DNA from: Erigeron canadensis
Taxonomy: Eukaryota > Streptophyta > Magnoliopsida > Asterales > Asteraceae
Direction: 5' to 3'
Length of the DNA stretch: 64,000 nt
Assembly: GCF_010389155.1 (NCBI RefSeq)
Contig: NC_057765.1
Coordinates: 44,349,559-44,413,558 of the forward strand
Shown here in pieces: positions 1-12,190 of the stretch. Below the pieces are notes generated by a model. The model did not search any database, was not told where the DNA came from, and saw only the letters and a program-made list of their open reading frames with translations. Position 1 is the first letter of the stretch. The number at the start of each line of letters is the position of its first letter. A program made the translations under genes and the position numbers.

Positions 1-299
1 GACATAGATGGCTTTTTAATTATTTGTTACAACTCATACTATTTTTGCATACTCTCGATTGACACCGGTTGAGTATTTAATTTATTTTACTTGTCGATTA
101 ATTAGCTTTCTGAAACGCAAAGTGACAACTCGGTCACAAACCAAACTTTCTCTTGATTTACATTTTTACAACCTTAAGTACAACATTTAGTCCTTGTGTT
201 CGATCCTGGTCTTACCCATTAACTATATTACATATGAACGGTTACACTGCCCGTAAGTGTGTGGTAGACAGTAAACGGTAGATCTTGTTATCAATTATT

Positions 300-546
300 A
301 AACTCGATTTCACACATCAACGCATTTTGGAACACTTTCTGGAACGCCTGAACGAAAACCGTTCCAATGTTAAATGTTTATAACGGATTTGGAACACTTC
401 TCCTAAAATCCGTTCTCGTATACAAAGTTTTGGAACGGTTTATTTCAAAACCGTTCCAAACACCATTATTTTTAACTTTGGAACGGAATTTTATCACAAC
501 CGTTCCAAATGAGCGTTCCAAAAAACCATGTATTTTTGTAGTAGTG
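300..546. mobile_element. right end of a CACTA (En/Spm-type) DNA transposon
   Basis: The stretch ends with the reverse complement of CACTACTACAAAAATACA (529-546), the classic CACTA terminal motif. Just inside it are repeated forward and inverted copies of a TTGGAACGGTTT-like motif (about 330-515), as expected for subterminal transposase-binding repeats. The element would extend to the left, possibly beyond the window, and no left end or transposase is visible. Seen: terminus and subterminal repeats. Inferred: element class. Confidence 0.7.
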
Positions 547-648
547 CACATTGTTATCGTGCTATAAAAGTTTTACTATATTTCCTTTGGCTTACCAAAT
601 TTGGATCTTGCTAACCTATATACACAATGATATCTCTATACATGTCAC

Positions 649-1351
649 TAGGGCTGAGCATGGGTCGGTTTGGATCGGTTTTGACCCAAAACCGAAACCC
701 AAACCGATTAATTCGGTTTTTCATTTTGTGAAACCAATGGGTTCGGTTTTTTATCGGTTTGGTTTTTTGGTTTTTATCTCGGTTTTGGGTCGGTTTCGGT
801 TTTGATTCGGCTTTTTGTGAGTAAAACTACAGCTACGAACTTGTTTAGTAAAGAGACATTAAAAATAGAAGCTCATATATGAAGAAATATTCAGTTACAG
901 AGGAAGCAACAACGAAGAAGACGACAAATATGGTCCAGATCTAAAGTTTTTCCATTTATACAACTTTAACCCTTAAATTTAATATTGTTATACATAATCA
1001 ACCCTTTTTTTACACAAGTTTCATTTTAACCTTAACATATAAACAAGTTTCAATTTTGATCCTAATGTATAACGTATTATTCCTAGGAAAATAAGGATTC
1101 ACTTATATTTTGGTTTTCAAAATAATCTAATATTTGTTTTATTTAATTCACCAACTATAAGCATAAGAATATATATTAATATATGTAGTTTCGGTTCGGT
1201 TCGGTTTTAACAATCGGTTTTTGTATATGAAATCGAAACCCGAACCGATTCGTTCGGTTTTTGGAAAACCAAAACCAAGCCAATCGGTTTGATTCGGTTT
1301 TCTCAGTTTTTTTCGGTTTTTGGTTTTACGGTTCGGTTTTTGGTCACCCTA
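649..1351. mobile_element. hAT-type MITE with CGGTTT-rich arms
   Basis: The element starts TAGGGCTGAG and ends GGTCACCCTA. It is flanked by a perfect 8-bp direct repeat CATGTCAC (641-648 and 1352-1359), the target-site size of hAT transposons. Both arms (649-810 and 1190-1345) are dense in CGGTTT/AACCG motifs of alternating orientation. The middle is AT-rich and non-coding; open frames across the arms are products of the repeat. Confidence 0.85.
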
Positions 1352-1359
1352 CATGTCAC

Positions 1360-1858
1360 AATAACATACTTATATGAATTGAATCAAACTTGGGCGACTT
1401 TAATTAAATTGTCAGCTAATTTAATAATGGCAACAAACTTAGAGCTATCTACTAGCAGGTGTATACGTATAATTTGATAGTAGATTCATGACCGGCAAAC
1501 GAACTAGTTTCCTCATTTTCGTTTAATCGTTTTCAGTTTAAAATCAAATAAAGTATATAATATATATCCGAGTAAGAAATAATAATTGGTGGTCCAATTG
1601 TTTTCTCGTCTACTTTCTGACATTGTTCTTATCATAACTTGTAGCCCAATAATAAATACACTTGCAAATCAAATTGCACCCAAATGTGACCCCAATTAGT
1701 CCTAGTCCATATATGTGGAACCTAGAGACAAAAGGCAGCTGTTTATCTCCCCTTTCCTAGCTTATGATGCACCACATATTTCTCTAAAAACACTATACAC
1801 ATTTTTTGTTTCTAATTCTGTTCATTATTTTGCATTCTAATTAATTTGAAGAAGAATA
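1360..1858 (+). promoter_or_regulatory. upstream region of the bHLH gene
   Basis: Non-coding AT-rich DNA between the hAT element and the UNE10-like start codon. The last 100 bases are pyrimidine and A rich, as in a plant 5' leader. I see no confident TATA box or G-box here. Confidence 0.3.
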
Positions 1859-2643
1859 ATGAGTCAGTGTGTACCCAGTTGGGATTTAGAAGACAATCCT
1901 GCTCCTAATAGCTCTTCATCAAACCCTGATCAGGGTCGTCTCAAAGTCGCCTTACGTGCTCCTTCCTCCAACTCCATGTCATCCGTTCTCGATGTTCCCA
2001 CGTACGTTTTCTATATTATCTTTTACTCATATAAATTGATTAATATAATTTTACGTATTCCCACTCTGCATGATGAATGCTACGTTTTCTTATATTGTCG
2101 ATAATAACATGTTTAAGAATTCATCTTGTACGTACGTTATGCATTCTTTTTCAAGATAGCTAGATAGAATATGTATTAATTATATGAATGGGATCTTTCT
2201 AATTAAATATGTTTTTTGGATATTATATATTATTTTTTTCTGTATAGCTAGCTAGGTAGCGAGATTTATCTCTGAAATTAGTTATGTTTCTTCATTCACA
2301 TTCATGATTCATATATACTAATACATATGGCACATACATCTTATACACTATTATTGTTAGTATATATAATAACGTAGCTAGTGTATGGTAATCTTATTAA
2401 TTAATTACCATGACATGATGGACAATAAGAATATAATATTGATATTATCTTAGTTATATCTTAATCATAAGTCAATATCAAATGATAAGATTAAGATAAG
2501 ATCAATAACTAAGTATCATACCAATCAATAAGTATATTCTTATTGTTCGTTAAGCTATATATACTAGATTATTTCACCTCTTTAGTTTGTCTATAAATAT
2601 AATGTAACTAATGAAACTTTTCATACTATATATAACTTGAATC

Positions 2644-2682
<39 letters not shown>

Positions 2683-4842
2683 ATCAAGTATATATACATA
2701 TATTGTTACAATGAATTGATTTATTCCTATTTTTAATCTGTTTAACTCCAGATTGGATTATGAGGTGGCAGAATTAACGTGGAAAAATGGTCAAGTTGCC
2801 ATGCACGGTTTAGGTCCACCGCGCGTGGTCAGCAAGTACACATGGGACAAACCACGCGCAGCCGAGACCTTAGAAGCCATTGTGAACCAAGCCACCTGCC
2901 ACAAACCCCAATTGGATTTCTACGCCCACGATTTAGTCCCATGGATAGACCACCACAGCTCGGCCGTGGTTACAAGTGGTAGGTCCGCTACCATGACCAT
3001 GGACGCCTTGGTCCCAAGCGCAAACACCCAACCTCGTGCGCTGTTGTCTGGGACCAATGGTGCTCTCACGCGCTGTTCCACACGCGTGGCATCATGCAGT
3101 GGTGCGCAGTCCGGTTTTGGGGACCACATGGTGGCCAATGGTGGGGCAACAGCGCGTGAATGGAGCAGCCAAAGTGTGAGTGGTAGTGAGACGTTCGGAA
3201 TGGAGAGTAGCCGACAATTGACTTTTGACACATGTGAGAGGGATTTGGGTGTGAAAGGCGGGTTCAACTCATCTCCTTCCATGGGGTCGCCAGGGAATAC
3301 GGTCTCCGGTGGTAAACATTCTACTAAATCGACATCTCCTGATGAAAATGATTCTGTTTGCCATAGTCGACCTCAGGTACGTACAAAATATATACACATT
3401 TCAAACAAACATTATATATGTTTTGTGTAAAATAAAAAAAATGCACTTGCTTATTATATATGTACGTAGAAGCAGAGTAGTGAATTGGAAGACAAAAAGA
3501 AAGGAAAGGGAAAGTCGTCAACAACTTCGACTAAAAGAAGTCGAGCCGCTGCTATTCATAACCAATCTGAACGGGTGATGATTGATTTTCTTTTAATTTT
3601 TCACATATAAGTTTGACAATCAAACTGAATTATCTATAAGATCAACTTTCTATTATTGTTGTTATTGTTATTATCAAAAAAATCATGATGTGTAACGTTG
3701 ATAAATCATGAATTATATATTTAGAAACGACGGGACAAGATCAATCAGAAAATGAAGACACTACAAAAGCTTGTTCCAAATGCCAATAAGGTATATTATA
3801 CTTTTAAACTAATTCCTATTAATTATTCACATTAAACTTATCCATTTTTAAAATTTAAAGTAAAATTTTAACATATATATTTTTATTTGTGTTATATAAT
3901 AGTTGATGATAGTTATATCAATAAAATACATATCTAAAACACAATCAATTCATATAACTTTCATTAATATTATACAAGACAAACAAAGATATTTAAGGTC
4001 AAAGTTTATAAAGTTTGACTTTGAAAATTTAAAAGTGGATAAGTTTAATAGGACGGAAGGAATACTAGCTTAGCTCGGTGAAAAATTACCACGTACTTAT
4101 ATAAACGTACATTTGTTAGTTAAAATTTTACACGGGTCTAATTAATACATTAATTAAGTATATGTGATGAAATATAATTATTTGTTTCGATTATTTTAGA
4201 CAGACAAAGCGTCAATGCTGGATGAAGTGATCGAATATCTAAAGCAATTACAAGCTCAAATCCACATGATAGGTAGAATGAACATGTCACCTATGATGAT
4301 GGCCATGCAACAACAGCAACAACTTCAAATGGCCGCTATGATGAACCACCCGATGACAATGGGAATGGCCGGCGCCGCCATGGGAATGGGAATGCCGCCG
4401 CCACCAGGGGTCATGGATTTGAACGCCATTGGGGGAAACCGCCCCAACATTCTTGGAATGCCGGCTGGCTTCCACCCTGCTTCCGCCTTCATGCAACCAT
4501 CATGGGATATGCATCAAGCAGGAACAGCCGGAGATCGACGAGTTACAACAAACCAAAACGACCCGATGGCGGCCTTCCTTGCATGCCAATCGCAGGTATA
4601 TATATAATCATTAACCAAACATAATGATCATTTTTTAATGACATGCATGCAAGTACTTTTTAATTAATTTGTATATATCATATCATTTGGCAACTAATAA
4701 ATTAACATAGTACGTAGTTTTAATTTTTGTATGTTATATAATTTGGTTTCAGCAGCCAATGACTATGGACGGTTACAATAGAATGGCTGCCATGTTTCAG
4801 CAAATGCAGAATCAGCCTGGCTACACCGGTCTCAAGAATTGA
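1859..4842 (+). CDS. UNE10: UNE10/PIF8-like bHLH transcription factor
   Basis: Six exons: 1859-2001, 2752-3376, 3470-3574, 3725-3790, 4200-4595 and 4753-4842, all GT-AG, giving 474 aa. The N-terminus opens MSQCVPSWDLEDNP and residues 50-65 carry an active-phytochrome-B binding motif of the form ELxxxxGQ (E55, L56, G61, Q62). The bHLH spans about residues 279-333 and has the H286/E290/R294 triad typical of G-box binders; the helix reads KASMLDEVIEYLKQL. The tail is rich in Met, Gln and Gly and ends FQQMQ-like before the stop. This matches Arabidopsis UNE10 (bHLH16, also called PIF8), a nuclear phytochrome-interacting factor in light and seed responses. No disabling change is seen. Intron 1 holds a hairpin repeat and a TTA microsatellite. 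Confidence 0.93.
2421..2549. repeat. imperfect inverted repeat in intron 1 of the bHLH gene
   Basis: GACAATAAGAATAT at 2421 is answered by ATATTCTTATTGTTC near 2535-2549, and most of the intervening sequence also pairs (TTAGTTAT/ATAACTAA, ATCTTAAT/ATTAAGAT). It looks like a small MITE hairpin, but no clean target duplication is visible. Confidence 0.45.
2648..2677. repeat. TTA trinucleotide microsatellite
   Basis: About ten TTA/ATT repeats inside intron 1 of the UNE10-like gene; likely length-polymorphic. Confidence 0.9.
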
Positions 4843-5751
4843 AACTATATATATTAATTACTTTCGATCTTGTTTTTAATTATTTAAACATGCTAGTATT
4901 TAATTTATAATTAACTTTAATTTTACTTAGGTTACGTAACGTGTGTGTACGTACGTAGGTTTTAAAATATCATTTAAAGGTATATACATATATAGTAGTT
5001 CTTTCTATTATATATTCCATGTTTAGCTCATATATATAACAATCAATAAATATATATGAAGAGTTTATCGATAATCTTTTCTTTTTCTTTCTTTTTTTTT
5101 GTTGTTATATTTTGAACATGCTAACTACTCGAATTAATTATGCGATGTTTTTCGGTATGTGATTTTAGCGTTTATGTAATATACGTTGATGAAAGGAGAA
5201 AAGGACAAAAGGTAAGTAATTACAGAGACTAATTAGATATCTTTATTTAATTTCTATTTGGTTGAGAAACCATTTCTATATTTCTTGAAGAATGTATTGT
5301 TACCAGTAACACTTTAAAGTGTGTTTGTCAACATATATATGTTTGAATGCATATGGAGAGAAACATGCAACGTGCAATGTTTTGTACTACAAATAATTGG
5401 ATCTCATACCGTCGGCGTCAGATATATATATGCAAATATCGACCAGAGGTTTTTCTTATAGGATTGTGACCTCACTTCAATCCAATAATTAAAATCATTC
5501 AATTCTCATGTTTAACTGTTTATTCCAAAAATATAGGATATTTTGAGAGCATAAGTTTCTTCATGTTTATTACCCTAAGTAGTAGTGGAGTTGATGATTT
5601 GCTCAAAGAAATAATTGTTGGAGAAACTGAATAATTTTTAAAATGATTAATTTGTATGTCCCTAACATATTATACTCTCTTCTAGATCTGTTTATATTTC
5701 TACTAAACACCCTAAGTAAATGTGAAGGTTTTTTTTTCATCAATTCAAAAC
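4843..5751. other. 3' flank of the bHLH gene, no gene seen
   Basis: AT-rich sequence holding the probable 3'UTR (first 250 bases) and then unannotatable intergenic DNA. No convincing open frame, RNA gene or element ends were found. Confidence 0.4.
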
Positions 5752-5761
5752 AATAATAATA

Positions 5762-7075
5762 AGAGAAAATAGTCTAGATATCCAAAAACCATCTTCAATA
5801 TATAAAAATACTTAACTTTTTTCGAATTCACCAAAAATACCCATCAAATCGCAAGACCGCAAGGAGGAGTTGCGGATCGCAAGGATTCCTTGCGATTCGC
5901 AAGCAAGTCTTGCGATCCGCGAGGAGTCCTTGTGATCCGCAAGCAAGGCTTGCGATTTTGACTTTTTTTGACTTATGGATAAGATTTTTTGTGAGATTTT
6001 CTTGTACTTGTTAAGATAGCAATCAGATTTTTATGTACTTTTTTTTACTTATGAATTTACCAACAACCTTTTACCATAAACAACACCATAATTTTTTATT
6101 TCTTTCAATTTGCAAAGTAAAATGTATGTTTTTCTTAGCTAATAAGTATTTAGTTTTTTATTTAGTTTTTAATTTATTTTTTGTTTGAAATGTAGAGTTA
6201 GGATGGAAGTTTGAGGGTGAACTCTGAATCTTCTTAGGTACTGGTGTGTCACTAAGAACTGAGACGGTTTCTCTGTTTCATTATGGGAAATTGTTATTTA
6301 ACAAGTGAAATTTGATACTGTTTGTGTTTCTTTGATCATGGTAATCTTGAAAGACATAAATCTAGTAACAAAGCTAAGATTAAAATTCGTTAAATAGTAA
6401 TTTCAACAGGTTTTATCAAGAAAATGGACCACGTTATTACTGGACTCGAGTCAGAGGTGTAAACTGGTCAATATTTTGTTGCTTTGTGCTTGAAACTTAC
6501 AGAAACTCGATGATAAATATTTTTGAGCAAGCAGGTTTTTTAGTTGACTAGAGATAAAAGAAAGTTTCAATTTTGTACAGGTCCTTACTTGGCTGGATTT
6601 TTGGTAGTTGGTACTGTTGTTTCAAAAACCCTTGTATCTTTTCAGTAGTTGTTTCTCAACATTGTAATTACAAGATTGGTCATCATGGTTTGCCACTTTT
6701 TGCAACGGCATTAAATACTAAATACTTATTAGCTAAGAAAAACATACGTTTTACTTTGCAAATTGAAAGAAACAAAAAATTATGGTGTTGTTTATGGTGA
6801 AAGGTTGTTGGTAAATTCATAAGTAAAAAAAGTACATAAAAATTTGATTGCTATCTTAACAAGTACAAGAAAATTTAACAAAAAATCTTATCCAAAAGTC
6901 AAAAAAAGTCAAAATCGCAAGCCTTGTTTGCAGATCGCAAGCACTGCTTAGTGCTTGCGATCCGCAACTCCTCCTTACGGTCTTGCGATTTTATGGGTAT
7001 TTTTGGTGCATTCGAAAAAAGTTGGGTATTTTCGTATATTAAAGATGATTTTTGGGTATCTAGGCTATTTTCTCT
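5762..7075. mobile_element. non-autonomous Mutator-like element with ~0.4-kb terminal inverted repeats
   Basis: The left arm (5762 to about 6154) begins AGAGAAAATAG and the right arm (about 6714-7075) ends with its reverse complement. The arms match through nearly their whole length apart from scattered substitutions and indels. A 10-bp direct repeat AATAATAATA flanks it (5752-5761, 7076-7085), the 9-11 bp size of MULEs, though it is low-complexity. Each arm carries a cluster of GATCGCAAG/CTTGCGATC palindromic motifs (5850-5957, 6915-6990). The 560-bp centre is unrelated to the arms and has no transposase; a stretch near 6580-6620 reads like a short exon (PYLAGFLVVGT) after an acceptor-like TGTACAG, so it may be captured host DNA. 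Confidence 0.82.
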
Positions 7076-7085
7076 AATAATAATA

Positions 7086-9446
7086 ATACATATCAGTAAA
7101 ATATTACATTATCACGTTATATATATTCTAACATTATCAACACCTGTATAAATCAAATTTGAGACGTTTTTCATTCAAATTGGATGTGAAAACTGAAAAC
7201 TCCATATGCACTTTCCGATCCTCATACATAATACACAATACAATACTTCACATTTGAAATAATCAACTTTTTAATTACAATTAAAAAAAAACTTATGGTA
7301 AATTAAATTTGATCTAATAAAGTGTTGATAATGTTCACTGCTGGTACGTCCACACACATCAGTCAATGATATTTATGTGTAATGTAATACGGAGTATAAT
7401 GTTCCGAAGATCGAGTATAGAGTGTTTAAGTACATACAAATGTTAAAGCAAACGTAATTAATTGAAGTCATTTTCCATAGACATTTTTAATTAAGTCAAT
7501 AGTTACCTCAGACTTCTCTATCTAATACTCCTTTATAATGATTATTCACCCCTTATTTTAGGAAATGGTTAGAAAATAGTTAGATGGGAAATTACTAGAT
7601 TGCCCTTAATAAACAACCCATAAGAAAAATGGTTATTAGATATTACCAAAATTACCCTTAATGAATTAATTTACACTTTAAACCCTTATCTTCTAAAATA
7701 TCACTACCAGCATTGTATCAACATACACGGTTAGACCACTCAACACCAATTATCGATGTCATCGATCACCACCCGTCACCGACACCACTTAACCACTGTC
7801 GCCGTCACTACCGCCGCATTGCGCGGATACAATGCTAGTTGTAGTAGCAGAGACCGTAGTTTGATGTAATATATTCTACTTATTCTGTTTTTAGTGATTT
7901 GTCAAATAACAGGTTTTAATGTAAGAAAATTACAGCTAAACGAAAAAATCTTGAGTCATCATATCACTCAGCCAACTCACAACCAAGCAGGCAACACATT
8001 GTATGATATCAATACTCATAAAAATTGGAGTCAAAATTGTGGGTATGCGATTGAATAACTGGAAATTAATCTTCATATAACGACTATGTTACGTTAGTTC
8101 TATACTGTTAGGGAAAAAAAAACACATTGATAGATATAATCAGATTAGAATCTTATTAAAACAAGTTAACAAGCGATCATCTTAATTTTCTTTATTTGTT
8201 TGTATATGCATGTGGCAAACCGCAAATTGCAATAGTTGATTGATACATTGTCGAGATGATAAATATTTTTAAGGAGGCTAATTGTACCCCTATAAATTGT
8301 GACTAATTGTGAAATGAAGAACATACAAAATTGTGGGCATAACTAGTCCACGTAAAGTTAGTTGTCTGTGAGAGACAAGTATTAAATTGCAATGTGTGAT
8401 AAATCACAGATAAACTAACTTTCCATGAGGTATTTTTTATGAGGAGAGATTGGAGGTCCAACGATTTGTTGGTTAAAATTGCCTCTAGCACGTCTGAATC
8501 GTAACTAACTTTAAAAAGAAAAAAAAAAACTAGAGATTCTTAAAAGTTAACTATGGGCCAAAATGTTACAAGTTAACTTTGGGCCAAATACGCTATGATC
8601 CGGGCCTTGTTTAAAATTTATTTATTGCAGGCCTTACTTTCAGAACTGGCCCTTTACTTACAAAGCAAATGTCTTGATCTAAAATTAAAATACGTATGCC
8701 CGCACGATGCGGCAACGATGGTGGTAGCAATGACGGTATAGTGACGGCGATGTGCGACCGTGGCGGTGGCGTGGTGGTGCATGTAAATTAATTGATGTAA
8801 GAGATATTAATATAGTTATTTAAGTGTTGGGGAATCTATTTGTAAGTTATTTCATTAATGGTATCATAGGTATATAAGTGAAGATGTTTAAATAAGTAAA
8901 TAAAGAAGAAGAGTAATATGATCATTTCAAAGTCTCAATTGGTTAAAGGGGGAGGAGATAGTTTGCTTTTTATAGAAGTATATAAAAATTATACTATTAG
9001 ATCAATTAAAATGAAATCAAACTATAATCATATTCGACATCGGGCATCCTTTTTGAATGATGTTACAAACTAAGCACTTGATTCATTACTAAATTTAATA
9101 TAAGGTCAGTATCTTAAACAAATTTTGCATGCATAATGATCCAATTAAGTAACAATGTTTAAACAACCTCAAATGCTATATATATATATCGACATCTCGA
9201 TTACTACAAAACAAAGCAAGCAACCCTCGGTCACAAATGGGGAAAATCATACGCTATCATAGGCGCTTCGAAAAGGCCTGTGCTTCCTTTGTTGAAATAA
9301 GATGGAAAAAGTCTCTAAAACTACTACCCTCCTCCCACTTGTCACACACACTCAACTTTTACTACACAAACCATTAGTGTTACTTAAAACCAGGACAACT
9401 TCAACTACAAAGATCATAACCATTTCTCATCATTTTCATATCATCC
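7086..9446. other. intergenic DNA with Helitron-like debris, upstream of the zinc-finger gene
   Basis: At 7811-7838 a short GC hairpin (CCGC, 5-base loop, GCGG) lies 8 bases before CTAG-T, the arrangement of a Helitron 3' end. A related sequence in the other orientation lies at about 8697-8760 without its terminal CTAG. The rest is AT-rich; an AT-rich TATATATATA stretch sits at about 9177-9190, and the 5' leader of the zinc-finger gene probably lies after it. No gene is seen. Confidence 0.4.
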
Positions 9447-10913
9447 ATGGCTTGTTCTGATAACCAACAACCAAATTTCAAACATTTTTGCAAAATTTGT
9501 AAAAAGGGTTTCATGTGTGGTAGAGCATTAGGTGGGCATATGAGAGCTCATGGTGTTGGGGATGAAACTATGAATCTTGACGACGACGATGACGATCCAA
9601 GCGATGATGGGGATGGAAACCAAAGAGTGTACGCGTTAAGAACAAATCATAATCGGTTTAGACGATTTTGTGAGAATTGTGGTAAGGAATTCTTATCATG
9701 GAAGTCTTTCTTGGAACATGGAAAATGTGGCTCAGAAGATGGTGAAACGTCGCTTGTTTGGTCTCAAGAAACTGATAATGATGATGACGACGATGATGAA
9801 GCCGATGTTTTTGGCCAATATGGTGGTGGGAGTGGGTTGTATAAGAGGAAGAGATCTGTAAGGGTTTGTTCTAGTAGTGCAAATGAAGAGGATATCACAT
9901 TAGCTAAATGTTTAATGGCATTATCAAACAATAGTGTTGATTTAATGGAAATGGAACAAGAGGGAAATCTTAAGGCCACCACAAACAACAAGGATGAGCC
10001 AAGAAGGGATATTTTCGAGCCGGTTCTTTTACAATCTTCGGTCACAAGAGCTCCTCCATTACCGTTAGATAAAGCCAAAGGGGAGGCTAATACCACAAAC
10101 CTTAAGGGAATGTTTCAATGTAAAGCATGTAAAAAGGTGTTTAGCTCACATCAAGCATTGGGCGGACATAGAGCGAGTCACAAGAACGTTAAAGGTTGTT
10201 TTGCATCACGAAACGATCAATTTGATGATAACTTAACAAATGATCAAGATGTTATCATACTCGATAATAATTATAAAGCTACAAGTTCCTACCAATCAAG
10301 CCATGGACTTGCTATCACGGGTCCAGCTTCATTGGCAGGGCGGAAAGCAAAGGAGCATAAGTGCTCCATTTGTTACCGGACTTTTGCATCCGGTCAAGCC
10401 CTAGGTGGTCACAAAAGGTGCCATTGGATCACCTCGAATTACACTACTACTAATTCATCCGAAACAACATCTATAAGCAAGTTGAACTTTCATCAACATA
10501 TAGAACAACTCTATCAAAGAGCTTTGGCAATACCCAAAGGACTCGAACTAAACCTCAACCTCTCGACTACTCCTCCCAATAACACAAACGACACAACTCA
10601 TGACAACGTTCAAATCCCCATAAAGTCGTCAGAGGTGTCAACGGAGATCAATCTACATGCATGGACTAGTTCAGCCGCGGATCAAGAAAATGGAGATGGG
10701 AATGCAAAAGATCATCATGAACAACATCAAATAATCAATGTGGATCAAGATGATGGTATTGCCGCAACAACAATGGAAGGTAATGTGGATGAAGAAGATC
10801 AGAGTAAGGCGAAATTGGCGAAACTTGGTGATTTGAAGGACACAAATGGCGATTCATCTTCATGGTTGCAAGTTGGGATTGGTTCAATTACTGATGTGGC
10901 TCCCGACCTATAA
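9447..10913 (+). CDS. C2H2 zinc-finger repressor, ZAT4/ZAT9-like
   Basis: Intronless frame of 488 aa with a good start context (CATCCATGG). Three plant C2H2 fingers are present: C15/C18/H31/H35 (variant GRALGGH), C225/C228/H241/H245 and C306/C309/H322/H326 (both QALGGH). A degenerate fourth finger at 75-94 ends in Cys instead of His. Asp-rich tracts (45-57, 110-118) lie between them, and residues 147-160 resemble the L-box (EEDITLAKCLMAL). LELNLNL at 366-372 is an EAR repression motif. The family comprises nuclear stress-linked repressors that bind AGT-core promoter elements and recruit TOPLESS-type co-repressors. Finger number and spacing point to the ZAT1/4/9 subgroup; the exact orthologue is not settled. 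Confidence 0.9.
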   Translation: MACSDNQQPNFKHFCKICKKGFMCGRALGGHMRAHGVGDETMNLDDDDDDPSDDGDGNQRVYALRTNHNRFRRFCENCGKEFLSWKSFLEHGKCGSEDGETSLVWSQETDNDDDDDDEADVFGQYGGGSGLYKRKRSVRVCSSSANEEDITLAKCLMALSNNSVDLMEMEQEGNLKATTNNKDEPRRDIFEPVLLQSSVTRAPPLPLDKAKGEANTTNLKGMFQCKACKKVFSSHQALGGHRASHKNVKGCFASRNDQFDDNLTNDQDVIILDNNYKATSSYQSSHGLAITGPASLAGRKAKEHKCSICYRTFASGQALGGHKRCHWITSNYTTTNSSETTSISKLNFHQHIEQLYQRALAIPKGLELNLNLSTTPPNNTNDTTHDNVQIPIKSSEVSTEINLHAWTSSAADQENGDGNAKDHHEQHQIINVDQDDGIAATTMEGNVDEEDQSKAKLAKLGDLKDTNGDSSSWLQVGIGSITDVAPDL

Positions 10914-12013
10914 ATTGCCAGAAAAGTTTTATTACTACAAAGCAAGTATATATGTAGTTTAGAAACTGTAATTAACTTTCTTTTGTAAATTCGACTAAAC
11001 ATATATATTATTATATATATAAATAAAGCTGGTGTCTTGATACAAACTTGATATTACATGCATATATACAATAAGTGCAATCCTTCTTATCCTATATGTA
11101 ACTGCTTCAATTAAGTTTGAGTATATTTAGTTTTACAAAATATTAATGTTAATAATTGAAGAAGCATGATATAGAACATTGATTGAATGAATGAGTGAAA
11201 GAATATAAGAAAATGAGGTATCATGCGATAATGGGAGGTGAATATTGTAAATATTGTATCTTACTTAAAGTATGAAACTTTTTACATTAAGATTAATTTT
11301 TTAAGCCATAAAAGTTATCTATATATCTATATAAAACCTATTGGCGTGTCTGGATCTGGTGAATTGCATGGCTAGATATCTCCTTAAGCGAGATATCGTT
11401 AACTCTGGATAATAAGTGAGAAGAAAAAGTCTATCAGAAAGTGCTCGCGTGGCGCTCTTTAAGCCTGCCACGTCAGCATTTTCCTATGTGACGTTACCAG
11501 AGCGATTCGAACCCCACGTCAGCAACACAACATTTACGTGTTAATGTGTATGGTCCACATAAGCATGCAAGGCATAAATATACCCTTTATATTAAAAATA
11601 ATACGGTTGTTGGTTCGAACCCGCAACGTCCGTATTATATATATATATGGCCACCATAGCTAAGAGAAAAAAATATTTTAAACTTTTGATCTTGGCCATT
11701 AAAAATCATAAGCTTTTAAATCTTGACCTTTGAAATTCAAAATCAACTTTCTAAAATCTAAAAGTCAAAAGATAATAAACATGGTAACTATTTAATTGCA
11801 TATTAATAATACTAATGCTAATTATTCTTAGAATTTTTGAATTTGTGTACCAAAAAAGAAACACGACAATGATCAGTAACAACATACTCATCAATCACAA
11901 TTTCATAATTAATTACATTATACTTAACAATTTATATGACATTTGAGTTTATATCATTAAAAAAAACATAACACTTCTCATTTCAAAGTATCCCCATAAA
12001 TATTTATAATAAC
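10914..12013. other. 3' flank and intergenic DNA, no gene seen
   Basis: Contains the probable 3'UTR of the zinc-finger gene, then AT-rich DNA. A tRNA B-box-like string GGTTCGAACCC occurs at 11612-11622 without a foldable tRNA around it. Confidence 0.35.
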
Positions 12014-12023
12014 ATAAAAATAT

Positions 12024-12180
12024 GGGGTTTGCTAAATACAGCCCTTAGGGCTGTGTTTATGGTGCATAAATTGTTTGTAAATTTACCATGAAAATCAGGA
12101 GGCGGACTTTTAATATGAAAGGTACAAGTTTTTTTATGCACGTTAAATACAGCCCTTAGGGCTGTATTTAGCATTTCCCT
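12024..12180. mobile_element. small MITE, probably Mutator-type
   Basis: 157 bp with ends that mirror each other: GGGTTTGCTAAATACAGCCC on the left and the reverse complement of GGGAAATGCTAAATACAGCC on the right. Each arm also holds the internal palindrome CAGCCCTTAGGGCTG. A 10-bp direct repeat with one mismatch flanks it (12014-12023 and 12181-12190), though it is A-rich. Non-coding. Confidence 0.7.
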
Positions 12181-12190
12181 AAAAAAAATA

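Noticed and set aside
2920..3282. 120-aa minus-strand frame opposite UNE10 exon 2
   Set aside because: It is antisense to a well-supported exon and has no features of its own.
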